Origin: Candidatus Sungiibacteriota bacterium | GTDB lineage: Bacteria > Patescibacteria > Paceibacteria > Sungbacterales > SURF-37 | Length of the DNA stretch: 26,858 bases | NCBI GenBank assembly: GCA_016186145.1 | Contig: JACPMF010000022.1 | Location: 1-26,858 of the forward strand | Direction: 5' to 3' | Shown: positions 20,300 to 26,711 of the stretch, piece after piece | Layout of the letters: the number at the start of each line of letters is the position of its first letter | Numbering within the stretch: position 1 is the first letter of the stretch | Notes under the pieces: model-generated | What the model was told of the DNA's origin: nothing | Database searches by the model: none | The model's input: the letters and a program-made list of their open reading frames with translations, nothing else | Program-made: the position numbers and the translations under genes

Positions 20300-21442
20300 A
20301 TGAGAAAACCATTCTTTTTAGCGACAATCTTTTTTTCTGTATTTGTTTTTGTTTTGATAGCGGCTACCAACGCGGCGCCGGCCAACGGCGGGCCTGATAA
20401 GGTACGTTTTGTCGCGCACACGCCGAGCGAGGCCCAAAAAGGAATTGATCGCGGCTGCCAAATGGTGAAAAAAGGCAAAGCGCTTACCGTACTTCACTGC
20501 GACCCCGCGGTTGGCGGAGCGCTCGGTCTTCAGTTGGATATAAAAGTGTACGCGCAAGATACTGCTGTTAACTCGCAAATTGGCGCCAATACTGTTCAAA
20601 GCGGCGGAAATACTGGTGTGGGAAGGAAAATTGCGGTAGTTGATACAGGATATAACTATAATCATCCAGAACTTTTCTCAAGCTATCTTGGTGGTTACGA
20701 TTTTGTCAATAACGATAATGATCCTTTTGATGATAACGGCCACGGTTCGCATGTTGCGGGAATAATTACTGCCGACGGCGTTGTTGACGCAAGCTCAAAA
20801 GGTGTTGCCCCAGATGTTGGCGTTGTAGCGCTTAAGGTTTTAGATTCGTCCGGTTCCGGATTCTTTAGCGATGTGGCAGAGGCAATTTATTTTGCCGTCA
20901 ATGGGGCAGATGGTGTATTTGGCACAGCGGATGATCCAGGAGTTGATGCTATAAATATGAGTTTGGGAACCTCCCAGCCCTATACTTACAAAGGGTTTTG
21001 CGACTCTGTTCTTCCTGACCTCACAGCCGCGGTTCAATACGCGGTAAATAACGGTGTGGCCGTAGTTTCTGCTGCCGGAAACAGCGGAAATGCGGGTGTT
21101 TCTATTCCCGGCTGCATCAGCTATTCGACAACAGTTGGCGCGGTGGACGATTTTGACAAAATCGCGAGTTTTTCAGGGCGCGGCAAGGCGGTTGATATTA
21201 CGGCGCCGGGTGTTACGGTCTACTCAACATGGCTTGGAAGTTCTTATCTTTCCGCAAGCGGAACCAGTATGGCGACACCGGCTGTTGCGGCTGTTGTTGC
21301 CCTCGTAAAGTTTGCGCATCCGATATATACCCAAGCGCAGGTTGAATCGGCGTTATTCTCAACCGCAAAAGATCTTGGTAAGGCAGGAAAAGATAATAAC
21401 TACGGTTGGGGACGCGTGAGAGCAAATTTAGCCGTACAATAA
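20300..21442 (+). CDS. exported subtilisin-like serine protease (peptidase family S8)
   Basis: 380 residues. A signal peptide covers 1-25 (basic start, long hydrophobic core, cleavage near ATNAA). Residues about 33-85 look like an inhibitor-I9-type prodomain. The catalytic domain shows Asp115 in IAVVDTGYN, His148 in DNGHGSHVAG, oxyanion Asn261 in SAAGNSG and Ser323 in SGTSMATP, so all active residues are present. Two cysteines (234 and 272) flank the active core and may pair. The protease is probably secreted or surface-held and could supply peptides or process surface proteins; no C-terminal anchor is seen. No Shine-Dalgarno at ATG 20300. A strong terminator follows. Confidence 0.9.
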   Translation: MRKPFFLATIFFSVFVFVLIAATNAAPANGGPDKVRFVAHTPSEAQKGIDRGCQMVKKGKALTVLHCDPAVGGALGLQLDIKVYAQDTAVNSQIGANTVQSGGNTGVGRKIAVVDTGYNYNHPELFSSYLGGYDFVNNDNDPFDDNGHGSHVAGIITADGVVDASSKGVAPDVGVVALKVLDSSGSGFFSDVAEAIYFAVNGADGVFGTADDPGVDAINMSLGTSQPYTYKGFCDSVLPDLTAAVQYAVNNGVAVVSAAGNSGNAGVSIPGCISYSTTVGAVDDFDKIASFSGRGKAVDITAPGVTVYSTWLGSSYLSASGTSMATPAVAAVVALVKFAHPIYTQAQVESALFSTAKDLGKAGKDNNYGWGRVRANLAVQ

Positions 21443-21464
21443 GGGGGGGCAAAAAGTGGGAACT

Positions 21465-21499
21465 AAAAACAGTCCCGCCACAAGCGGGACTGTTTTTTT
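21465..21499 (+). terminator. Rho-independent terminator after the protease
   Basis: AAAAACAGTCCCGC-CACAA-GCGGGACTGTTTTT, 14-bp stem with T-run 21493-21499. Confidence 0.95.
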
Positions 21500-21529
21500 G
21501 ACAGCGGGTTTCGTACGGCCTATATTGAA

Positions 21530-21812
21530 ATCAAGTGGGCTTTGGAAGAAAGCAACCGCGATTCCCTCGGGCCACGGGGGATATAGCCTAAACCTCGGTT
21601 TCGGCCGGGGGGTTGCGGGGTCATCTCGCGGGTGCGCCCCGGGGGAGTTACAAAAGCGATGCCCTCCTTTCCTTCGGGATTGTGTGGGATAGCTCTCCCT
21701 AGAGATGGTTCCCAAGTACCGGTGTGGAAACACGCCGGGAAACTGCCTGTCCCACCCTAACCCATTTGGGGATAAAGGACGCCAGGCAAGGCTAAACCTT
21801 AGCCCACCCCAA
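21530..21812. ncRNA. G-rich, heavily base-paired region; possible unassigned structured RNA
   Basis: The 619-base gap 21443-22061 holds no convincing gene. Within it, consecutive stems are visible: TGGGA/TCCCA with CTCT/AGAG (21685-21714), CCGG-GTG-GAAA-CAC-CCGG (21719-21738), TGCCTG/CAGGCA with TCC/GGA and CCC/GGG (21744-21788), and GGCTAA/TTAGCC. A long-range 7-bp pairing GTGGGCT (21535-21541) with AGCCCAC (21801-21807) would close the domain. I looked for RNase P, tmRNA and SRP core sequences on both strands and did not find them. Strand cannot be decided; stems are compatible with either. Confidence 0.4.
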
Positions 21813-21833
21813 TTGCTCTTTGTTTAGAACTCA

Positions 21834-21948
21834 TCTCAAAATTCAATTTCCGCATAAATCCGCGTTGCGATCCGCGTTCTTCCGCGGAGACTCCGCGGAT
21901 CAATGCGGAATGCTACGCGGAAAGACGCAGAAAAAAGGATTTTTGAGA
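21834..21948. repeat. 115-bp nested palindrome
   Basis: Outer arms TCTCAAAAT (21834-21842) and ATTTTTGAGA (21939-21948); inner arms TTCCGCAT (21848-21855) and ATGCGGAA (21903-21910); the centre has several overlapping TCCGCG/CGCGGA repeats. It has the look of a palindromic mobile repeat. Confidence 0.55.
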
Positions 21949-21985
21949 CAGCTTCTAGTGTTGTACCATTTTAGTTGATTTTTGG

Positions 21986-22015
21986 CCGGTAGTTTACAAG
22001 CTGCCGGTTTTTCTT
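21986..22015 (+). terminator. terminator-like hairpin before the MFS gene
   Basis: CCGGTAGTT-TACA-AGCTGCCGG pairs over nine positions including two G-T pairs, then TTTTTCTTT. It could end a transcript from the structured region. Confidence 0.65.
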
Positions 22016-22046
22016 TAGGACTGACCTCGTGAGGAATTTCAACGTT

Positions 22047-22055
22047 TGTTATAAT
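22047..22055 (+). promoter_or_regulatory. extended -10 of the MFS gene, leaderless spacing
   Basis: TGTTATAAT with TATAAT at 22050-22055; six bases then ATG 22062. Confidence 0.6.
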
Positions 22056-22061
22056 GTCTTT

Positions 22062-22730
22062 ATGAACTTTCTTATCTTGGCGCTTAAAAAGATCAAAATG
22101 CCGGAGGTAAACCAGGTTGTTTTGACGATAGTGATTGCCGAGTTTCTTTTAATTACCGGCTGGGGGTTTCTTGCGCCGGTGTTTGCCGTTTTCGTAACGC
22201 AGCAGATACCGGGAGGCAGTGTTGCCGTAGTCGGTTTTGTCATAACCATTTATTGGGTTACCAAATCCATCCTGCAGCTTTTTGTCGCGAGGTTCATTGA
22301 CCGGAATCACGGTGAGCTCGATGACTTTTATTTTTTCCTTGGCGGGATGTTTTTAAACGCGATTTTTATTTCGTTGTACTACTTTGCTTCCGAAGTGTGG
22401 CATGTTTATCTTCTCCATTTTCTCATTGCCATTGCGGACGCAATGCTTGTTCCTCCTTTTTATGCCATCTTTACGAGGCATATTGATAAGGGAAAGGAGG
22501 GGTTTGAATGGTCTCTTTACTCGAGTTTCTCTTTGGGAGCGGGATCAGCTCTTGGTGGTGCCGTCGGCGGCCTTATCGCTACGGTAGCCGGCTTTCGTAT
22601 AATATTTCCTTTAGTCGGGTTGTTTACCTTTATTTCCGCAGTTATTCTTGTTTTTTTGAAGCCGTTCATCTTGCCGAAAGTTCCTGTTGACGAAGCTCCG
22701 AGAATTTTGCTTGATAGGAAAAAAATATAA
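22062..22730 (+). CDS. half-size MFS-type membrane transporter
   Basis: 222 residues from ATG 22062, fixed by a TATAAT six bases upstream; an in-frame GTG at 22029 would overlap the promoter. Six hydrophobic segments are visible (about 17-40, 47-70, 83-103, 108-130, 148-172, 178-200). The MFS-like loop VARFIDRNHG after helix 2 matches the family's motif-A position. Typical MFS carriers have twelve helices and about 400 residues; this has half. The following DNA (22731-23110) has no second half in any frame, only GC-rich palindromes. It may work as a dimer or be a truncated gene. Substrate unknown. Confidence 0.65.
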   Translation: MNFLILALKKIKMPEVNQVVLTIVIAEFLLITGWGFLAPVFAVFVTQQIPGGSVAVVGFVITIYWVTKSILQLFVARFIDRNHGELDDFYFFLGGMFLNAIFISLYYFASEVWHVYLLHFLIAIADAMLVPPFYAIFTRHIDKGKEGFEWSLYSSFSLGAGSALGGAVGGLIATVAGFRIIFPLVGLFTFISAVILVFLKPFILPKVPVDEAPRILLDRKKI

Positions 22731-22777
22731 CTCGGCATTGAGAAAATTTTTCAGGCTGCGGTATGAACAAATTGTCC

Positions 22778-22861
22778 CAGGGTGTAGAACTGCGTCCGCC
22801 GCTTCGCGGCGTGCTCGTTACACCCGCGAAAAGCTATTTAAACGCTTTTCGCCCTCGCGGG
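22778..22861. repeat. GC-rich nested palindromes after the MFS gene
   Basis: Stem GCCGC-TTC-GCGGC near 22800, then CCCGCG/CGCGGG (22823-22828 and 22856-22861) enclosing GCGAAAAGC/GCTTTTCGC (22826-22834 and 22844-22852). Part of the gene-free stretch 22731-23117. Confidence 0.45.
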
Positions 22862-22877
22862 CTGCACAAAGCGAACA

Positions 22878-22972
22878 ACCGCACCGCACTTCAAGTGGTG
22901 ACCTTAGTGGAACCAAGCGGTGCGGTATCACCGTATCGCTTGGCGGTATTCTTGCGGACGAAACAATAAAAA
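22878..22972 (+). repeat. composite palindromic repeat (ACCGCACCGC ... GCGGTATTCTTGCGGACGAAA)
   Basis: Arms ACCGCACCGC (22878-22887) and GCGGTGCGGT (22917-22926) enclose CACTT/AAGTG. Then CCAAGCG/CGCTTGG overlaps, and GCGGTATTCTTGCGGACGAAA follows (22943-22963). The same parts in the same order occur at 25318-25573. Confidence 0.6.
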
Positions 22973-22975
22973 AGG

Positions 22976-23040
22976 CCCGCAAGGGAGCAGCATTTGTTAC
23001 CAGCGCCGATGCGGCACTTGGTAGCTACTTACCCTGCGGG
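22976..23040 (+). ncRNA. compact multi-stem element, possible RNA structure
   Basis: CCCGCAAGGG (22976-22985) pairs with CCCTGCGGG (23032-23040) and encloses TACCA-GC-GCCG-ATG-CGGC-ACT-TGGTA (22998-23023). It follows an A-rich stretch and is unlike the simple palindromes around it. Either a structured RNA or a folded-DNA element; no known family recognised. Confidence 0.3.
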
Positions 23041-23060
23041 TAAAGTGATTACTCCGGTGT

Positions 23061-23081
23061 CCGTCGCGTCAGACGCGACGG
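23061..23081. repeat. GC-rich perfect hairpin
   Basis: CCGTCGCGT-CAG-ACGCGACGG. No T-run follows on the plus strand. It lies 37 bases beyond the stop of the minus-strand gene 23118-23312 and might end that transcript, though the T-run is poor there too. Confidence 0.4.
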
Positions 23082-23117
23082 TTCTCTGCTTTTGGCGGAG
23101 CTGATTATAACGTATTT

Positions 23118-23312
23118 TTATGAAGTTTTTGTTGAGTGTTCGCGCGCGTCCCGGGCTTCTTTTCTTACCTGCTGGAAATTCCTGATAAGAAAGTCAGCGT
23201 TGAGGGGTGTCAGGTTGAATTTCACTCCGGCCTCGTCGATTAGTTTTATCACATCAGTGTTGGGTTCGTTTTCGAGATGCTGGTTAATCCAAGCCAGCGC
23301 TTGTCTGAGCAA
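23118..23312 (-). CDS. small hypothetical protein (TTG start), second gene of a mini-operon
   Basis: 64 residues, starting at TTG 23312. The start is supported by AAAAGGAGG ending seven bases upstream. The sequence is mostly helical with a proline turn (LALAW-type helix, NTDVIKLIDEAGVKFNLTPL, then a basic KEARDAREHSTKTS tail). No signal peptide or membrane helix, and no family recognised. The TGA of the upstream 37-residue gene directly abuts the TTG, so the two are coupled. It is transcribed away from PolX. Confidence 0.6.
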   Translation of the reverse strand: MLRQALAWINQHLENEPNTDVIKLIDEAGVKFNLTPLNADFLIRNFQQVRKEARDAREHSTKTS

Positions 23313-23426
23313 TCAGCCGCCTCCTTTTGGGGTTTGCTGTCCATGCTGAAAACGGAATTTTAAGAGAAACCATTTCGGAATTTTGTTAAGGGTCTCTCGA
23401 AGATCAATCCGGTCAGAGAGGAGCAT
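23313..23426 (-). CDS. 37-residue microprotein, first gene of a mini-operon
   Basis: ATG 23426 lies seven bases after CGGAGG. The 37 residues are LLSDRIDLRETLNKIPKWF followed by a basic LKFRFQHGQQTPKGGG end; the glycine-rich tail is the same DNA that makes the ribosome site for the next gene. A promoter candidate is 43 bases upstream. Too short to assign, but the two good ribosome sites in series argue for a real two-gene unit. Confidence 0.5.
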   Translation of the reverse strand: MLLSDRIDLRETLNKIPKWFLLKFRFQHGQQTPKGGG

Positions 23427-23468
23427 TTGTTTACCTCCGTGTTCTGCCCTATGAAATTCGTATGGCTA

Positions 23469-23497
23469 TTAGTAGCACATATCTTTGATATCGTCAA
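23469..23497 (-). promoter_or_regulatory. candidate promoter of the minus-strand mini-operon
   Basis: On the minus strand: TTGACG (23497-23492), 17-base spacer ending in TGC, TACTAA (23474-23469). It is back to back with the PolX promoter. Confidence 0.45.
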
Positions 23498-23511
23498 ACT
23501 AACGGGACATC

Positions 23512-23520
23512 TGTTAGAAT
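23512..23520 (+). promoter_or_regulatory. extended -10 of the PolX gene, leaderless spacing
   Basis: TGTTAGAAT with TAGAAT at 23515-23520; six bases then ATG 23527. Confidence 0.6.
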
Positions 23521-23526
23521 CAGGGT

Positions 23527-25314
23527 ATGACAAATGCTGAAGTGGCGAGAATTTTATTTGAGATGGCGGCACTCTATGAAATGGAGGGAGTTGAGTTTAG
23601 GCCGCGCGCGTACGAGAAAGCCGCGTTTGGTGTCGAATCGTTAGGCGAGGACGTTAACGGGCTATACAAAAGGGGCGGCCAAAAAGCGCTCGCCGAAATC
23701 CCGGGTGTCGGCAAGGGTATTGCCGAACATATCGGTAAACTTCTCGAGACCGGTCGTTTTAGAGAATACGACCGGCTAAAAAAGAAAATTCCTGTCAATA
23801 TTTCGGAACTTATTGCCGTAGAAGGCGTTGGGCCGAAGATGATAAAAATGCTTTGGCAGAAACTCGGCATTCGGAATCTGAAGGATTTGGAAAAAGCCGC
23901 GCGGCGGGGAAAAATCAGAAGATTGGAACGCTTTGGGCAAAAGTCGGAGGAGAAAATTTTAAAAGGTATTGAGTTTTTGAGAAAAACGGGCGGACGGGCA
24001 ATTCTCGGGTTTGTTCTTCCGGAGATCCGCGCCCTTGAAAAGATGATCGGAGACTTCCCGGAAGTTGATCAGGTCGTGGTGTGCGGTTCAATACGCCGGA
24101 TGAAAGAAACGGTCGGAGACATAGATATTCTCGCGACCTCAAAAAAACCGGAAAAAGTTATGGAGCGATTTATCGGCCTGCCGCAAATCGCCCATGTTTT
24201 TGCAAAGGGCCCGACGAAGGTAATGGTTAAGCTGAAAAACGGTTTTGATGCGGACCTTCGCGTTGTTCCCGATGAGTCATTCGGCGCGGCGGTGAATTAT
24301 TTTACCGGATCCAAAGACCACAATATCGCGCTTCGCGAGATTGCGGTTAGAAAGGGGTGGAAGCTGAATGAGTATGGACTTTTTTCAAGCGCAGACAAAC
24401 GCGGATACGGCGGCAAGCACGGACCCGCGCGGAAGGAAAAAATAATTGCGGGCCGCACCGAGGAAGAAATTTATAAAAAGCTGGGACTTCGCTACGTTGA
24501 ACCGGAGTTGAGAGAAAATACCGGAGAAATTGAAGCAGCCCTTCGACAAGCTCAGGGCAAGATCGGCGGGCTGCCAAAGCTCATCGATTACGGAGAACTT
24601 AAGGGCGACTTACAAGTCCAGACGGACTGGACGGACGGTGAGGGTTCGATTGAGGAAATGGCTGAAGCTGCCCGGGTAGCCGGGCTTCAATACATCGCGG
24701 TTACCGATCATACGCGTTCTCTTGCAATGACCGGCGGCGCGGATGAGAAAAAACTTCTCCGACAAATGCATGAGATCGATAAGCTCAACTCCAAGTTCCA
24801 GGCTCGAGGCCCTAAGTTTCGTATTTTGAAAGGCGCGGAGGTCAATGTTGGCAAAGATGGCTCGCTTGATATAGATAATAAGGTACTCGCAAAGCTTGAT
24901 GTCGTAGGCGTGGCAGTTCACAGTCATTTTAATTTACCGCGGCAGGAACAAACAAAAAGAATTATAAAAGCAATGGAAAACCCGCATGTTGATATAATTT
25001 TTCATTTGACAACGCGTATTATAAAAAAACGCGAACCGATTGATATTGATATTGACGAAATTATAAAAGCGGCAAAGCGCACCGGAACGGTTTTGGAAAT
25101 CGATGCTTACCCGGATCGTCTTGATATCAAAGACGAATATATTCGGAAGTGTGTTGAGCATGGCGTGAAAATGAGCATTGATTCCGACGCCCATTCTGTT
25201 CAGCATTTTAAATTTCTTGAGATCGGCGTTGCACAAGCTCGCCGCGGATGGGCAACGAAGAATGATGTTGTTAATGCCTGGCCCGTTGAAAAAATGCTGA
25301 AAATGTTGAAATGA
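23527..25314 (+). CDS. polX: family X DNA polymerase with C-terminal PHP domain (PolX)
   Basis: 595 residues, normal for bacterial PolX. Helix-hairpin-helix motifs are at IPGVGKGIA (58-66) and VEGVGPKMI (98-106). The palm carries the CGSIRRMKETVGDIDIL motif with Asp198 and Asp200 and the third acid in DADLRV (241-246). The C-terminal PHP domain starts at GDLQVQTDWTDG (360-371). In canonical PolX this is DLHxHT: both metal-binding histidines are glutamines here (Gln363, Gln365), while AVTDHT, VHSH and IDSDAHS are retained. The 3'-5' exonuclease may therefore be weak or altered. The enzyme fills short gaps in base-excision repair. Residues about 338-345 (ALRQAQGK) come from a palindromic insertion. 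ATG is six bases after TAGAAT, so probably leaderless. Confidence 0.9.
   Translation: MTNAEVARILFEMAALYEMEGVEFRPRAYEKAAFGVESLGEDVNGLYKRGGQKALAEIPGVGKGIAEHIGKLLETGRFREYDRLKKKIPVNISELIAVEGVGPKMIKMLWQKLGIRNLKDLEKAARRGKIRRLERFGQKSEEKILKGIEFLRKTGGRAILGFVLPEIRALEKMIGDFPEVDQVVVCGSIRRMKETVGDIDILATSKKPEKVMERFIGLPQIAHVFAKGPTKVMVKLKNGFDADLRVVPDESFGAAVNYFTGSKDHNIALREIAVRKGWKLNEYGLFSSADKRGYGGKHGPARKEKIIAGRTEEEIYKKLGLRYVEPELRENTGEIEAALRQAQGKIGGLPKLIDYGELKGDLQVQTDWTDGEGSIEEMAEAARVAGLQYIAVTDHTRSLAMTGGADEKKLLRQMHEIDKLNSKFQARGPKFRILKGAEVNVGKDGSLDIDNKVLAKLDVVGVAVHSHFNLPRQEQTKRIIKAMENPHVDIIFHLTTRIIKKREPIDIDIDEIIKAAKRTGTVLEIDAYPDRLDIKDEYIRKCVEHGVKMSIDSDAHSVQHFKFLEIGVAQARRGWATKNDVVNAWPVEKMLKMLK
24538..24558 (+). 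repeat. in-frame palindromic insertion in PolX
   Basis: GCCCT-TCGACAAGCTC-AGGGC. This string is, from memory, a dispersed repeat in many environmental genomes. It lies in the linker between the polymerase and PHP domains. Confidence 0.6.
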
Positions 25315-25317
25315 ATA

Positions 25318-25573
25318 ACCGCACCGCAAGCGGTGCGGTATCTACGCAATGCTTGCGGTATCGGCGGTTGCTCACCCCGGTAGATAGCGGAAAATATGCT
25401 AAATTTACAAAGCAAGACCAAACATACAATACGGGGTTATTTACTATACGAGATTATTTTCCGCATCTAACGGGGTTATTGTTTCGTAGCCGCAATTCAC
25501 CCCACACATAACAAGTTATGTGTGGGGTTCACCCGCGCGGCAAGCCGCGCGGTATTCTTGCGGACGAAATAAA
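25318..25573. repeat. cluster of perfect palindromes with a CAAG centre, plus the GCGGTATTCTTGCGGACGAAA tail
   Basis: The 309-base gap after PolX contains ACCGCACCGC-AA-GCGGTGCGGT (25318-25339), ACCCCACACATAAC-AA-GTTATGTGTGGGGT (25499-25528) and CCGCGCGGC-AA-GCCGCGCGG (25533-25552). All three share the central C-AA-G but have unrelated arms. GCGGTATTCTTGCGGACGAAA follows at 25549-25569. No gene is seen. Confidence 0.65.
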
Positions 25574-25596
25574 TAAAAAGACGCTTGTTGCGTCTT
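25568..25596 (-). terminator. Rho-independent terminator of the lipoprotein gene
   Basis: On the minus strand: AAGACGC-AACAA-GCGTCTT followed by TTTATTTATTT, 28 bases after the lipoprotein stop. Confidence 0.85.
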
Positions 25597-25623
25597 AAGG
25601 GTGTTTTCCGAGGTCCGGCAGCC

Positions 25624-26085
25624 CTACTGATCGTTGAGTGGTAGCCTGATTTGAACCGGCCAGTCGCTTTCTCGCGCCGTTACAAGCGCGTAGACCACAT
25701 AGCGATCCATCAAGTCCTGTATCTGTGGTGTCGAGCGGAATTCATATCGCCGCCATCGGAATTTTATTGTCGGCGTCGCTGCTTCTTCGTTGATTTTGAC
25801 ACGAATTTTTTCGAGTGGAAGCGACGAAATTGCGTACGTACCATCATTCATTTCCCACGCAAATTTCAGCAGCACTTGAGTTGTCGTTGAACCGTTGAAC
25901 CCACCGACAACAAAAAAGAAGCTGCCGGAAATACTTGAATCGGTATTTGTGCGTTCTGACATCTTACGCAATTTGTGTTCGCCCTTCAGGATTTGCTCTG
26001 CCGGTGATGGCGGTTCCGGTCGTTCTGTACACCCGGACGCAAAAAACCAAACAAGTAAAACCAGCCCGATGCCGACTTTTTTCAT
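25624..26085 (-). CDS. putative lipoprotein, unrecognised
   Basis: 153 residues from ATG 26085, chosen because GAGGAGG ends five bases upstream and because it gives a clean signal: MKKVGIGLVLLVWFFASGC with lipobox ASGC and lipidated Cys19. The longer frame upstream lacks these features. The mature part starts with a Pro/Glu-rich linker and then a strand-rich domain (SGSFFFVVGGFNGSTTTQV, FAWEMNDGTYAISSLP). It ends in a region with two conserved-looking Trp/Arg clusters. Function unknown; it should sit on the outer face of the cytoplasmic membrane. Own transcript, ending at 25568-25596. Confidence 0.65.
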   Translation of the reverse strand: MKKVGIGLVLLVWFFASGCTERPEPPSPAEQILKGEHKLRKMSERTNTDSSISGSFFFVVGGFNGSTTTQVLLKFAWEMNDGTYAISSLPLEKIRVKINEEAATPTIKFRWRRYEFRSTPQIQDLMDRYVVYALVTARESDWPVQIRLPLNDQ

Positions 26086-26201
26086 TCGCGCCTCCTCGTT
26101 GCTTTTAGTATGATAAAGAACAATTAACTTAAGTTGTTCCATACAGAGTGCGGTGTTGTCAAGTGTTTTCATGGGCTTGGAAATAGCGTATGTTGAAAAA
26201 T

Positions 26202-26711
26202 ATGAATCGTGCCGAGCGTGAAATTTCCGCGGGGGCAATTGTTTTTCGGAGGGAGGGCAAAGAAATCAAGTTTTTGCTCCTTTATCACGGCCGCGGCTAT
26301 TGGAATTTTCCCAAAGGGAAGATTGAAAAGGGAGAGCGCCTGTTTCAGACGTTTCTCCGCGAAGTAGAGGAGGAAACCGGAATTAGTCGGAAGGACATGA
26401 AGATCGCTCCGAATTTTCGGACAACCGATAAGTACCTCTTTTTTCGCGGCGGGCGTCCGGTTTTCAAGATTGTGATTTTTTATCTTGTTGAGACAAAGAA
26501 GCAGGCGATTGCCGTTTCAAAGGAGCATGACGGCTATGCGTGGTTTTCTCCGAATGATGCTGTTGTTGTTTCAAAGTTCAAAAATTCGAAAACAATTATT
26601 AAAAGTGCGTATGCATTTATCCGTAACCCCTATTTGCAGAAACAAGATAAAAGCCCCGCGCGCCTTTCACGGGCTCGTGTACCAGGCGACAAAGCAAATT
26701 CCAAAAGGTAA
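26202..26711 (+). CDS. NUDIX hydrolase (diadenosine tetraphosphatase-like)
   Basis: 169 residues from ATG 26202; an ATG at 26190 is also in frame but lies in a TATGTT box seven bases upstream, so 26202 is preferred. The Nudix box is complete at 39-61: Gly39, Glu45, then REVEEETGI with Arg53, Glu54, Glu57, Glu58 and Gly60. SAGAIVFRR at the start and YWNFPKGK before the box are typical of Ap4A-hydrolase-like members, which clear dinucleoside polyphosphates or other damaged nucleotides. The C-terminal 30 residues are basic and overlap the start of the alkyltransferase-like gene. Confidence 0.85.
   Translation: MNRAEREISAGAIVFRREGKEIKFLLLYHGRGYWNFPKGKIEKGERLFQTFLREVEEETGISRKDMKIAPNFRTTDKYLFFRGGRPVFKIVIFYLVETKKQAIAVSKEHDGYAWFSPNDAVVVSKFKNSKTIIKSAYAFIRNPYLQKQDKSPARLSRARVPGDKANSKR

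Noticed and set aside
20318..20665. 115-codon minus-strand frame in the protease gene
   Set aside because: Shadow of the signal peptide and prodomain region; no start signal.
21456..21692. 78-codon plus-strand frame after the protease
   Set aside because: It starts inside a terminator hairpin and passes through the G-rich structured region; Gly/Pro/Arg-rich, not protein-like.
21530..21812. RNase P RNA, tmRNA or SRP RNA
   Set aside because: The universal core strings (for example GAGGAAAGTCC of RNase P, the CCA-ended arm of tmRNA, the GGAAG-AGCA loop of SRP RNA) were not found on either strand.
22687..23043. 118-codon plus-strand frame after the MFS gene, considered as the missing second half of the transporter
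   Set aside because: No hydrophobic helices; it is a translation of GC-rich palindromes.
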